Assembly: GCF_900582195.1 (NCBI RefSeq)
Contig: NZ_UTHA01000125.1
Location: 61,769-125,768, forward strand
DNA length: 64,000 bases
Direction: 5' to 3'
Source of the DNA: Pseudomonas viridiflava
Lineage (GTDB): Bacteria; Pseudomonadota; Gammaproteobacteria; Pseudomonadales; Pseudomonadaceae
Shown: positions 1-8,317 of the stretch, one piece after another
How the letters are laid out: the number at the start of each line of letters is the position of its first letter
Numbering within the stretch: the first letter of the stretch is position 1
The notes under the pieces: model-generated
The model's input: only the letters and a program-made list of their open reading frames with translations
Told to the model about the DNA's origin: nothing
Database searches by the model: none
Program-made: the position numbers and the translations under genes

Positions 1-2
1 AG

Positions 3-746
3 GCTCGCTATCGCAAACTGGTCGGCGTTGGCGCCATTTCGGCATCAGCCTACGACCAGTACAGAGCCGCCGCGGAGACGGCAAAGGCGCAGCTCAACGC
101 CGCGCAAGCGCAGGCGGACGTAGCGAGTAACGCTTCAGGTTATGCGCTGCTGGTTGCTGATGCGGACGGCGTGGTGGTGGAAACACTCGCTGAACCTGGA
201 CAAGTCGTAAGCCCGGGACAACCGGTGGTGCGACTGGCGCGCGCAGGTCAGCGCGAAGCCATCGTGCATCTGCCCGAAACGTTGCGTCCGGCAGCCGGTT
301 CCACCGCGCAAGCCAGCCTTTACGGGGTGAACTCAGCGGCGGTTACGGCAAAGCTGCGACTGCTTTCGGCCTCGGCAGACCGCACAACGCGTACGTTTGA
401 GGCGCGCTATGTGCTCGAGGGGCCGCTGGCCAATGCGCCGATAGGTGCGACGGTGACCCTGAGCATTGCCGAGGGCGCCAGCCAGACAGCGGCGTTACAA
501 GTCCCCATCGCGGCTGTTTACGACCCGGGCAAAGGCCCCGGGGTGTGGGTGATCGCCGGAACACCGGCAACAGTGACCTGGCGAGCGGTGCAGGTGCTGG
601 GGTTGAGCGATGATTCGGCGCGCATCGCCGGCGACCTCACTGCCGGTGAGCAGGTTGTAGCGTTGGGCGCCCATCTGCTGCGCGATGGCGAAGAAGTACG
701 ATTGCCGCAGCAGAGCGCAGCCAGCATTGCCGGGAGTCGTCCATGA
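3..746 (+). CDS. RND efflux periplasmic adaptor (MFP/HlyD family), 5'-truncated
   Basis: Membrane-fusion adaptor of a tripartite RND pump, which would bridge the inner-membrane transporter encoded next to an outer-membrane channel. The frame is open from the left edge, so the N-terminus (signal peptide and first half of the hairpin) is missing and 247 residues are visible. An Ala/Gln-rich helical hairpin end is followed by the lipoyl-like half-motif ADGVVVETLAEPGQVVSPGQ, then beta-barrel and membrane-proximal domains with a C-terminal LPQQ tail. Its stop overlaps the start of the pump gene by 4 bp (ATGA), indicating translational coupling. The family call is firm; the pump's substrate is not known. 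Confidence 0.9.
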   Translation, partial: ARYRKLVGVGAISASAYDQYRAAAETAKAQLNAAQAQADVASNASGYALLVADADGVVVETLAEPGQVVSPGQPVVRLARAGQREAIVHLPETLRPAAGSTAQASLYGVNSAAVTAKLRLLSASADRTTRTFEARYVLEGPLANAPIGATVTLSIAEGASQTAALQVPIAAVYDPGKGPGVWVIAGTPATVTWRAVQVLGLSDDSARIAGDLTAGEQVVALGAHLLRDGEEVRLPQQSAASIAGSRP

Positions 747-3700
747 GCCAGGGGCGCTTCAACCTTTCGGCCATCGCCGTGCGCGAGCGAGCGATCACGG
801 TGTTTCTGATTTTTCTGATTGCCGTTGCAGGGACGTTGTCGTTTTTTCAGCTGGGACGTGCGGAAGATCCACCGTTTACGGTCAAGCAGTTGACCGTGAT
901 TACCGCGTGGCCCGGTGCGACGGCGCAAGAGATGCAGGATCAGGTCGCCGAACCCCTTGAAAAGCGCCTGCAAGAGCTCAAGTGGTACGACCGCTCGGAA
1001 ACCTACACCCGCCCTGGACTGGCGTTCACGATGGTGTCGCTGCTCGATAGCACGCCACCCGCGCAAGTGCAGGAAGAGTTCTACCAAGCACGCAAGAAAC
1101 TCGACGATGAAGCCATCAGGTTGCCGGCCGGTGTGATCGGGCCGATGGTCAACGATGAGTTTTCCGACGTGACTTTCGCGCTGTTCGCCTTGAAAGCCAA
1201 AGGCGAGCCGCAGCGCTTGCTGGTGCGTGATGCCGAAGCCATGCGCCAGCGTCTGCTGCACGTGCCGGGGGTGAAGAAGGTCAACATCATCGGTGAGCAA
1301 GCCGAGCGCATCTACGTTTCATTTTCCCATGACCGCTTGGCGACTCTCGGCCTGTCGCCGCAGGACATCTTCGCCGCGCTGAACAGTCAGAACGTGCTGA
1401 CGCCCGCCGGGTCCATCGAAACCAATGGGCCGCAGGTGTTTCTGCGTCTCGACGGTGCTTTCGACAAGGTGCAGAAAATTCGCGACACCCCGGTCTCCGT
1501 ACAGGGGCGCACACTCATGCTCTCTGATGTGGCAACGGTTGAACGCGGTTACGAAGACCCGGCCACCTTTGTCGTGCGCAACAACGGTGAAGACGCGCTG
1601 CTGCTGGGCGTGGTGATGCGCGAGGGCTGGAACGGTCTGGATCTGGGCAAGGCGCTGGATGCGGAGACCGCGCGGATCAATGCAGAAATGCCATTGGGCA
1701 TGACCCTCGCCAAAGTCACCGACCAGGCGGTCAATATCGACTCAGCTGTCGGCGAGTTCATGGTCAAGTTTTTTGTCGCACTGCTGGTGGTCATGCTCGT
1801 TTGCTTTCTCAGCATGGGCTGGCGGGTCGGGGTGGTGGTCGCCGCGGCTGTGCCGTTGACCCTGGCGATCGTGTTCGTGGTCATGGCCGCCACCGGCAAG
1901 AACTTTGATCGCATCACCCTCGGCTCATTGATCCTTGCGCTCGGGCTGTTGGTCGATGACGCCATCATCGCGATTGAAATGATGGTGGTGAAAATGGAGG
2001 AGGGCTACGACCGCATCAAGGCATCTGCCTATGCCTGGAGCCATACGGCAGCGCCAATGCTGTCCGGTACGCTGGTGACGGCAATCGGCTTTTTGCCCAA
2101 CGGTTTTGCGCAGTCCACTGCTGGTGAGTACACCAGCAATATGTTCTGGATTGTCGGCATTGCGCTGATCGCTTCCTGGGTCGTCGCGGTGGCGTTCACT
2201 CCGTATCTGGGCGTGAAGTTGTTGCCGGACATCAAGAAAGTCGAAGGTGGCCACGCGGCGATCTACAACACGCCGAATTACAACCGCTTCCGCCGGCTGC
2301 TGACTGCCGTGATCGCGCGCAAATGGCTGGTGGCTGGCACGGTGGTCGCACTGTTTGTCGTCTCAGTTCCAGGCATGGGACTGGTGAAGAAACAGTTCTT
2401 CCCAACCTCCGACCGCCCCGAGGTGATGATCGAGGTGCAAATGCCCTACGGCACTTCAATCGAGCAAACCAGCGCCACGGCCGCCAAGGTCGAGGCCTGG
2501 TTGCACAATCAGGATGAGGCAAAAATCGTCACGGCCTATATCGGCCAAGGTGCGCCACGATTCTTCCTGGCGATGGCGCCGGAGTTACCCGACCCCTCGT
2601 TTGCGAAGATCGTCGTGCTCACTGAGAGTCAGGAAGCACGCGAAACCCTCAAGTTGCGCCTGCGCGAAGCGGTGGCTGAAGGCCTCGCGCCGGAGGCCCG
2701 TGTCAGGGCCACGCAAATTGTCTTTGGTCCTTATTCGCCGTTTCCGGTTGCCTACCGGGTGATGGGGCCTGATCCGGCGAAGCTGCGCGACATCGCCGAG
2801 CAAGTCCGGGGCGTGCTGCAAGACAGCCCGATGATGAGAACGGTGAACACTGACTGGGGGCCGCTCACCCCGACATTGCATTTCAGTCTCGATCAGGACC
2901 GTCTGCAGGCAGTAGGGCTGACCTCCAATGCGGTCGCCCAGCAACTGCAGTTTCTGCTGAGCGGAGTGCCGATTACCGCGGTTCGCGAGGATATTCGCTC
3001 TGTGCAGGTCGTCGGACGTGCCGCCGGCAATATCAGGCTCGACCCGGCGCAAATCAAAGGTTTCACCCTGGTCGGCGCGGCAGGGCAGCGCATCCCGTTG
3101 TCGCAGGTCGGCGAGGTCGATGTGCGCATGGAGGATCCGATCCTGCGGCGCCGTGACCGCACGCCAACCATCACCGTGCGTGGCGACATTGCCGAAGGCT
3201 TGCAGCCACCGGACGTATCGAGCGTGATCCTCAAGCGGTTGCAGCCGATCATTGAAAAACTGCCTTCCGGTTACCGGATCGAGCAGGCGGGCGCGATCGA
3301 GGAGTCCGGCAAGGCAGGCAAGGCGATCTTGCCCTTGCTGCCGATCATGATCGCCATGACGTTGCTGATCATCATTGTCCAGGTGCGTTCGATCGCGGCG
3401 ATGATCATGGTCTTCCTCACGTCGCCATTAGGCTTGATTGGTGTGGTACCGACGCTGCTGATCTTCAATCAGCCGTTTGGCATCAATGCGCTGGTCGGGC
3501 TGATTGCACTGTCGGGGATCCTGATGCGCAATACGCTGATTCTGATCGGGCAGATCCATCACAACACGCTGGAAGGGCTGGACCCGTTCCACGCCGTGGT
3601 CGAAGCCACGGTGCAACGTGCGCGGCCGGTACTGCTGACGGCAATGGCGGCCATCCTGGCGTTTATTCCCCTGACACACTCGGTGTTCTGGGGAACGCTG

Positions 3701-3832
3701 GCCTACACCCTGATCGGCGGCACGTTCGTCGGCACCATCATGACGCTGGTGTTCCTGCCGGCGATGTATTCCATCTGGTTCAAGATCCGCCCTGAGCACC
3801 AGGCTCAGACTGAAACAGTCCAACTGGCGTAG
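743..3832 (+). CDS. RND efflux pump inner-membrane transporter (TriC/AcrB-like)
   Basis: Proton-driven resistance-nodulation-division exporter of 1029 residues, the usual size of the HAE1/AcrB group. A first transmembrane helix lies near residues 15-35, followed by a large porter loop and the TM2-TM6 block. The proton-relay segment LGLLVDDAIIAIEMM in TM4 carries the paired aspartates. A second porter loop and a final TM bundle (about 850-1010) complete the duplicated architecture. The start of the protein (FNLSAIAVRERAITVFLIF) resembles the TriC subgroup, which includes the P. aeruginosa triclosan pump. It overlaps the adaptor gene by 4 bp and ends just before a hairpin terminator. No outer-membrane factor gene lies downstream. 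Substrate is inferred only as hydrophobic compounds. Confidence 0.95.
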   Translation: MSQGRFNLSAIAVRERAITVFLIFLIAVAGTLSFFQLGRAEDPPFTVKQLTVITAWPGATAQEMQDQVAEPLEKRLQELKWYDRSETYTRPGLAFTMVSLLDSTPPAQVQEEFYQARKKLDDEAIRLPAGVIGPMVNDEFSDVTFALFALKAKGEPQRLLVRDAEAMRQRLLHVPGVKKVNIIGEQAERIYVSFSHDRLATLGLSPQDIFAALNSQNVLTPAGSIETNGPQVFLRLDGAFDKVQKIRDTPVSVQGRTLMLSDVATVERGYEDPATFVVRNNGEDALLLGVVMREGWNGLDLGKALDAETARINAEMPLGMTLAKVTDQAVNIDSAVGEFMVKFFVALLVVMLVCFLSMGWRVGVVVAAAVPLTLAIVFVVMAATGKNFDRITLGSLILALGLLVDDAIIAIEMMVVKMEEGYDRIKASAYAWSHTAAPMLSGTLVTAIGFLPNGFAQSTAGEYTSNMFWIVGIALIASWVVAVAFTPYLGVKLLPDIKKVEGGHAAIYNTPNYNRFRRLLTAVIARKWLVAGTVVALFVVSVPGMGLVKKQFFPTSDRPEVMIEVQMPYGTSIEQTSATAAKVEAWLHNQDEAKIVTAYIGQGAPRFFLAMAPELPDPSFAKIVVLTESQEARETLKLRLREAVAEGLAPEARVRATQIVFGPYSPFPVAYRVMGPDPAKLRDIAEQVRGVLQDSPMMRTVNTDWGPLTPTLHFSLDQDRLQAVGLTSNAVAQQLQFLLSGVPITAVREDIRSVQVVGRAAGNIRLDPAQIKGFTLVGAAGQRIPLSQVGEVDVRMEDPILRRRDRTPTITVRGDIAEGLQPPDVSSVILKRLQPIIEKLPSGYRIEQAGAIEESGKAGKAILPLLPIMIAMTLLIIIVQVRSIAAMIMVFLTSPLGLIGVVPTLLIFNQPFGINALVGLIALSGILMRNTLILIGQIHHNTLEGLDPFHAVVEATVQRARPVLLTAMAAILAFIPLTHSVFWGTLAYTLIGGTFVGTIMTLVFLPAMYSIWFKIRPEHQAQTETVQLA

Positions 3833-3850
3833 TGACAATGCCTGCAATCG

Positions 3851-3876
3851 AGGCCCGCTTTGGCGGGCCTCTTTGT
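3851..3876 (+). terminator. Rho-independent terminator, RND operon (probably bidirectional)
   Basis: An 8-bp perfect GC-rich stem (AGGCCCGC/GCGGGCCT) with a 4-nt loop is followed by CTTTGTT. It lies between the pump stop at 3832 and the convergent LysR stop at 3884, so it can serve both strands. Confidence 0.85.
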
Positions 3877-3883
3877 TCCCACG

Positions 3884-4798
3884 TCAAAGGGTGGTGATCT
3901 GCCCATTGCGATCCAGCTCATACACCTTGTTGCCCTGCAATTTCTCCTTCAGCCACCGCTCGGCTTTACCCAGCGGCCGTTGCCGCGCCCAGAGCAAATC
4001 CACACCGATCTGCCAGTCGGTATGCGGATACGCCGAGAGCTGCAGTTCCACCAGCTCACCCTTGGCCAGTTCGCGCTGAACAAGCTGGCGGGGCAGGGTG
4101 GCCCAGCCGAGCCCGGCGCGGACCATTTCCAGTAACGCCAGATAGCTTTCCGCTTGCCACAACTGGGTCGAGCGCAGGTATTCACTGCTCGGCAGTTTGC
4201 TCGCGTGGGCGCTGAAGGCCAGGCGGCGATGGACGTGCAGGTCGTCGAAGGTGACGTTGTCGAGTTGCGCCAATGGGTGCTCGGGATGGCAGACGTGCAG
4301 CATGATCAGTTTGCCCAGTTGCTGGAACGCCAGTTCCTTGGGGTAGCCGGGCTGAGAGAAAGCCACGCCGAGTACCGCTTCGCCGCTGCTGACCAGTTCG
4401 CTGACGTCGCCGTAAACCGGATGGCGGATGATCAGGTCGACAAAGGGGAACGCGGCTTCGAAGGCTTTGAGTACCGGCATGATCGGGCCGTACGGCGTTT
4501 CAATCGCCAGTGTCAGGCTGGTTTCGACGTTGTCCGAAAGGCAATCGGCGTGGGCTTCGAAGGTCATGCAGCGTTCGAGCACGGCTTCGGCCTGCACCAG
4601 CAATTTGTGGCCGCTGGCGGTGAGGGCAGGGCTGCGGTTGCTGCGGTCAAACAGGTCGACGCCAAGGTCGGTTTCGAGGTTGGCAATCGCTGCGCTGATG
4701 GTCGATTGGGTCTTGCCCAGTTTGCGCCCGGCGGCGGAAAACGATCCGCTTTTAACCACTTGGACAAACATCAACAGTTGATCGAGTGAGAAGCGCAA
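3884..4798 (-). CDS. LysR-family transcriptional regulator
   Basis: A 304-residue LTTR with an N-terminal winged HTH (about 1-60; SAAGRKLGKTQSTISAAIANLE is the helix-turn-helix region) and a C-terminal periplasmic-binding-protein-like effector domain (about 90-290). The start is the first ATG and gives the canonical LTTR N-terminus (MRFSLDQLLMFVQVV). It is transcribed divergently from the nucleobase permease and deaminase genes across a 226-bp gap, the usual arrangement for an LTTR and its target operon. Control of base uptake or salvage is therefore inferred, not shown. The effector is unknown. Confidence 0.9.
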   Translation of the reverse strand: MRFSLDQLLMFVQVVKSGSFSAAGRKLGKTQSTISAAIANLETDLGVDLFDRSNRSPALTASGHKLLVQAEAVLERCMTFEAHADCLSDNVETSLTLAIETPYGPIMPVLKAFEAAFPFVDLIIRHPVYGDVSELVSSGEAVLGVAFSQPGYPKELAFQQLGKLIMLHVCHPEHPLAQLDNVTFDDLHVHRRLAFSAHASKLPSSEYLRSTQLWQAESYLALLEMVRAGLGWATLPRQLVQRELAKGELVELQLSAYPHTDWQIGVDLLWARQRPLGKAERWLKEKLQGNKVYELDRNGQITTL

Positions 4799-5024
4799 GC
4801 GGTGGACTCCCGGGTCGAGGATGGAGGTTTAAAACAAATAACCAATCCAAACCAATGCCAGATTCGTGCCATCGAAAAAAGCGATGGCTGCTAATTTGGT
4901 TCATCGCAATAAACGTTCAACCATGGCTCCGCGTCAAAACGATCTCCGGGGCGGATCAGATTTTCAAACGCCCCTGAGCATGCCCGCGATCTCAACAGAT
5001 GCCGCACCTTCAGGAGCGTGTGAA

Positions 5025-6356
5025 ATGACCCCACAACGCATTCATCCGGTGGACGAGGTTTTGCCACTGCGACAGTTGTTCACGTTTGGCTTGCAGCACG
5101 TGCTGGTGATGTATGCGGGAGCGGTGGCGGTGCCGCTGATTCTCGGCAGTGCGATGGGGCTGACCTCGGCGCAGATCGTTTTACTGATTAACGCCAACCT
5201 GCTGACATCCGGTGTCGCCACGCTGATTCAAACCCTCGGCTTCTGGAAATTCGGCGCGCGTTTACCACTGATTCAGGGCTGCTCGTTCATTGCCCTGGCG
5301 CCGATGATCATGATCGGCAAGGAGTTTGGCCTCAGCCAGATATTCGGGGCGGTGATCGCGGCGGGCTTCATCACTATTGCGTTGGCACCGGTGTTCAGCC
5401 GCTTGCTACGGTTTTTTCCGCCGGTGGTGATTGGCAGTCTGATCACCATTATCGGCATCTCGCTGATGCCGGCGGCGGCGATCTGGCTGGGTGGCGGCAA
5501 TCCCGACTCGGCGGATTTTGGCAATCCCGCCAACCTGTTACTCGGCCTCGCCACCGTCAGCGTGACGCTGGTGATCTACGCCAAATGCAAGGGCTTCCTC
5601 GGCAATCTCAGCGTGCTGATTGGCCTGTTCGTCGGCAGCCTGATCGCAGCGGCGTGCGGCATGACTCACTTCAATCGGATCAGCGAAGCCGCGTGGTTTG
5701 AGCTGAGTGCGCCGATGGCATTCGGCGCCCCGGAATTCGCGCCGGTGCCGATTCTGATCATGACCCTGGCGATGCTGGTGATCATGGCCGAGACCACCGG
5801 CAACTGCCTGGCGATCGGCAAATTGACCGGCAAACCGACTACGCAACAGACCCTCGGCAACGCGTTTCGCGCCGACGGTTTGTCGACCATGCTCGGTGGT
5901 TTGTTCAACAGCTTTCCCTACAACGCCTTCACTCAGAACACCGGTTTGATCGCGCTTTCCAACGTGAAAAGTCGCTTCGTCGTAGCCGCTGCCGGGGCAA
6001 TCATGGTGCTGATGGGGCTGTTCCCGAAACTCGGCGCGTTGATCGCCGCAGTGCCGACGCCGGTGCTCGGTGGCTGCGCAATCGTGATGTTTGGCATGAC
6101 CACGGTGGCGGGGATTCAGGAACTGTCGAGGGTGCAATTCGAGGGCACGCGCAACGGGATCATCGTCGCGGTGTCGGTGAGTGTCGGCGTGCTGCCGATG
6201 TCCTTTCCGGCGCTGTTCGAACACGTCGGCCCGACCCTGAAACTGGTGCTCGACAGCGGGATTTTCCTCGGAGCGATCACCGCCATCGTCCTCAACATCC
6301 TGCTCAACAACGACAATAAATCGACTGAAACCATCGGCGCTGAACTGGCCGACTGA
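5025..6356 (+). CDS. NCS2-family nucleobase (uracil/xanthine-type) permease
   Basis: Inner-membrane nucleobase:cation symporter of 443 residues. I chose the ATG at 5025 because CAGGAG sits 8 nt upstream and the protein then begins with the family-like MTPQRIHPVDEVLPLRQLFTFGLQHVL. An in-frame upstream extension from 4866 has no supporting ribosome site and reads as low-complexity leader. Hydrophobic segments throughout match the 14-TM NCS2 fold. The NCS2 signature region is visible (MAETTGNCLAIGKLTGKP, then NSFPYNAFTQNTGLI). It is followed 30 bp later by a purine/nucleoside-type deaminase gene, so a purine such as guanine or a related base is the most likely cargo (inference). Confidence 0.93.
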   Translation: MTPQRIHPVDEVLPLRQLFTFGLQHVLVMYAGAVAVPLILGSAMGLTSAQIVLLINANLLTSGVATLIQTLGFWKFGARLPLIQGCSFIALAPMIMIGKEFGLSQIFGAVIAAGFITIALAPVFSRLLRFFPPVVIGSLITIIGISLMPAAAIWLGGGNPDSADFGNPANLLLGLATVSVTLVIYAKCKGFLGNLSVLIGLFVGSLIAAACGMTHFNRISEAAWFELSAPMAFGAPEFAPVPILIMTLAMLVIMAETTGNCLAIGKLTGKPTTQQTLGNAFRADGLSTMLGGLFNSFPYNAFTQNTGLIALSNVKSRFVVAAAGAIMVLMGLFPKLGALIAAVPTPVLGGCAIVMFGMTTVAGIQELSRVQFEGTRNGIIVAVSVSVGVLPMSFPALFEHVGPTLKLVLDSGIFLGAITAIVLNILLNNDNKSTETIGAELAD

Positions 6357-6386
6357 CTTTTGTTTTCCACTGCCCAGGAGTTACCC

Positions 6387-6896
6387 ATGAATCAATTCAC
6401 TCAGCTCATCCCGGCCGGCGTCAGCGAGCTTGATCTGACCTTGCTGCGCCAGACCATCGCCTTGTCCGAGGCATCGAAGCAACGCGGTCGCCATCCCTTC
6501 GCGGCATTGGTGGCCGACCGCAGCGGCAAGGTGATTGTCGAAGCGGGGAACAACTCGATGCCGCCGAAAGGCGATCCGACTCAGCATGCGGAGTTGGTGG
6601 CGGCCGCCGCAGCGGCCAAGCTGCTGTCACCGCAAGAGCTGGAACTGTGCACGCTGTACACCAGCGCCGAACCTTGCTGCATGTGCGCCGGCGCGGTGTA
6701 TTGGACCGGGATCGGGCGGGTGGTTTATGCCTTGTCGGAGCATGCGCTGCTGGGGTTGACGGGCGACCATCCGGAGAATCCGACGTTCTCCTTGCCGTGC
6801 CGCGAGGTGTTCGCCAGAGGGCAGCGCAAGGTCAGTGTGTTCGGACCGATGCTGGAGGGCGAGGCGGCTGAGCCGCATAAAGGCTTCTGGTCTTGA
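6387..6896 (+). CDS. CDA-fold nucleobase/nucleoside deaminase (guanine-deaminase-like)
   Basis: Zinc-dependent cytidine-deaminase-superfamily enzyme of 169 residues. The two metal motifs are intact: H67-A-E69 (zinc ligand and proton-shuttle glutamate) and P96-C97-C98-M99-C100 (two cysteine ligands). The ATG at 6387 is preceded by CAGGAG; an earlier in-frame start at 6360 lacks one. Length and the C-terminal ...PHKGFWS fit the free-standing guanine deaminase / nucleoside deaminase group better than TadA. Co-transcription with the NCS2 permease supports import followed by deamination of a purine base. The exact substrate cannot be read from sequence. Confidence 0.88.
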   Translation: MNQFTQLIPAGVSELDLTLLRQTIALSEASKQRGRHPFAALVADRSGKVIVEAGNNSMPPKGDPTQHAELVAAAAAAKLLSPQELELCTLYTSAEPCCMCAGAVYWTGIGRVVYALSEHALLGLTGDHPENPTFSLPCREVFARGQRKVSVFGPMLEGEAAEPHKGFWS

Positions 6897-6919
6897 GGAG
6901 AGATTAATTTCTCACCCGC

Positions 6920-6946
6920 AAAAGGTGCCCGTCACAGGCACCTTTT
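6920..6946. terminator. Bidirectional Rho-independent terminator
   Basis: Perfect 10-bp stem AAAAGGTGCC / GGCACCTTTT with a 7-nt loop. A T run on the plus strand and an A run on the left arm make it functional in both directions. It sits between the convergent stops at 6896 and 6972. Confidence 0.9.
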
Positions 6947-6971
6947 CAGTTTCACCGAAAGATGAGCGGCA

Positions 6972-7973
6972 CTAAACCAGGTCGTTGGGCGGCATGGTCA
7001 AAATGATCTTCCCGACGTTTGCGGAAGATTCCATTCTGCGGTGAGCATCGGCAGCCTGCGACAGTGCAAACGTGCTGTCGACAACCGGCTCAAGGCTGCC
7101 GGCCCCCTCGAAGCGTTCCAGCCAGTGCTCGCGAAAGCGTTTGATCATGGCGTGCTTCTCCGGTTGCGTGCGCGACTTCATCACCGTGCCGATGATTTGC
7201 AGGTGGCGGTAAAGAATGTCCTCCAGCGCCACCGTGACGTTGCCGCCACCGCCGAGAATTCCCACCTGAACCAAGCGGCCGCCGCGTGCAAGGGACGCGA
7301 TGTTGCGGGCGAAGTAGGGCTCACCGATAAAGTCGATGATTACATCGACGCCGCGCCCCAGGGTTTTGTCGGCGATCACCTTAGCGAAATCCTCTGTCTT
7401 GTAGTCGATCGCGACATCAGCGCCCAAGTGCTCGACACGCGCCAACTTGTTGCCTTCGGTGGTCGCATACACCGTGGCGCCGGTGGCGTAAGCCAACTGC
7501 ACCGCAGCAGACCCGACGCCGCCAGCGGCCGCATGAATCAACACCGAATCGCCAGCCTTGAGCCGAGCCAGGTGCATCATCGCTTCATGGGCCGTGACGA
7601 AGACCTCGGGAATGGCCGCCGCATGTACATAATCAAGCTGCGCAGGGATGTGCATGGCCATGCGGTAATCGATGCGTGCCAGCTCGGCGTAGGCACCGCC
7701 GCCGACCACGCCCATGACTCGATCTCCGACCTCGAACCCTGTCACCGCGTTACCTTTGCCGATCACTTCGCCGGCGATTTCCAGGCCGATGATCAGCGAG
7801 TCACCGAAATTCGGATGGCCGTACCCACCGGTCCGGTGCGTCAGATCCGCACGGTTCACCCCGGCGGCATAGACACGCACCAGCAGGTCGTCAGGCCGCA
7901 CTTCAGGATTGGCGACTTCGACGAGTTCGAGGACGTCTGGCGCACCGAATTCTCTGATGTTGATGGCTTTCAT
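6972..7973 (-). CDS. NAD(P)H:quinone oxidoreductase / zinc-free MDR (PIG3-like)
   Basis: Cytosolic medium-chain reductase of 333 residues. The N-terminal GroES-like domain (about 1-130, EIAGEVIGKGNAVTGFEVGDRV) is followed by a Rossmann domain with the NADPH-binding loop AAAGGVGSAAVQLA near residue 155. The zinc-binding cysteines of classical alcohol dehydrogenases are absent, which places it with the quinone-oxidoreductase/PIG3 branch. Its ATG directly follows the stop of the CMD-family gene with no intervening base, so it is the last gene of a three-gene operon with the aldehyde dehydrogenase. A role in reducing a quinone or enone generated in that pathway is plausible. Confidence 0.9.
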   Translation of the reverse strand: MKAINIREFGAPDVLELVEVANPEVRPDDLLVRVYAAGVNRADLTHRTGGYGHPNFGDSLIIGLEIAGEVIGKGNAVTGFEVGDRVMGVVGGGAYAELARIDYRMAMHIPAQLDYVHAAAIPEVFVTAHEAMMHLARLKAGDSVLIHAAAGGVGSAAVQLAYATGATVYATTEGNKLARVEHLGADVAIDYKTEDFAKVIADKTLGRGVDVIIDFIGEPYFARNIASLARGGRLVQVGILGGGGNVTVALEDILYRHLQIIGTVMKSRTQPEKHAMIKRFREHWLERFEGAGSLEPVVDSTFALSQAADAHRRMESSANVGKIILTMPPNDLV

Positions 7974-8306
7974 TCAGTTGTTCTCCGTTTCGCTGAACGT
8001 GGCGTTGGCAATAGCAGAAGCAGTGATGGCGCCAGGGAAGCCCACGTAGAAAGCCAGGTGCGTGATCGCTGCTGCCAGTTCTTCATGGGTCACACCGTTG
8101 GCAGCCGCCCGGCGTAGGTGGGCAGGCAACTCCTCCGAGTGACCACCGGCAATCAATGCCGCCACGGTGATCAGGCTACGGTCGCGCAGGGACAGCGCCG
8201 GATCGCTCCAGATTTGCGGATAAAGGGTCGAGTCGACAAATCGCGACAGCTTCGGGGTGAACGCGCGCGCCGCTTCGCGAGGACTGCTGAAATTGAGCTT
8301 GGACAT
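7974..8306 (-). CDS. Carboxymuconolactone decarboxylase (CMD/AhpD) family protein
   Basis: Small all-helical protein of 110 residues with the CMD core ALSLRDRSLITVAALIAGGH, HLRRAAANGVTHEEL and ITHLAFYVGFPGA. The AhpD-type CXXC redox pair is absent, so it is closer to the decarboxylase-like/unknown branch than to peroxidase reductants. It lies 11 bp downstream of the aldehyde dehydrogenase gene and abuts the quinone oxidoreductase gene. Such CMD proteins often accompany small oxidoreductase operons under LysR control. The specific reaction is unknown. Confidence 0.85.
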   Translation of the reverse strand: MSKLNFSSPREAARAFTPKLSRFVDSTLYPQIWSDPALSLRDRSLITVAALIAGGHSEELPAHLRRAAANGVTHEELAAAITHLAFYVGFPGAITASAIANATFSETENN

Positions 8307-8317
8307 GGGCGAGTTCC

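Noticed and set aside
518..1300. Minus-strand frame of 260 codons inside the RND genes
   Set aside because: Antisense shadow of two strongly supported pump genes; no family features.
4866..5024. Longer N-terminus for the nucleobase permease
   Set aside because: The extension has no ribosome site; CAGGAG lies properly before the ATG at 5025, where family-like sequence begins.
7041..8117. Long plus-strand frame (358 codons) opposite the quinone oxidoreductase and CMD genes
   Set aside because: It spans two real minus-strand genes and their junction and shows only antisense-type composition.
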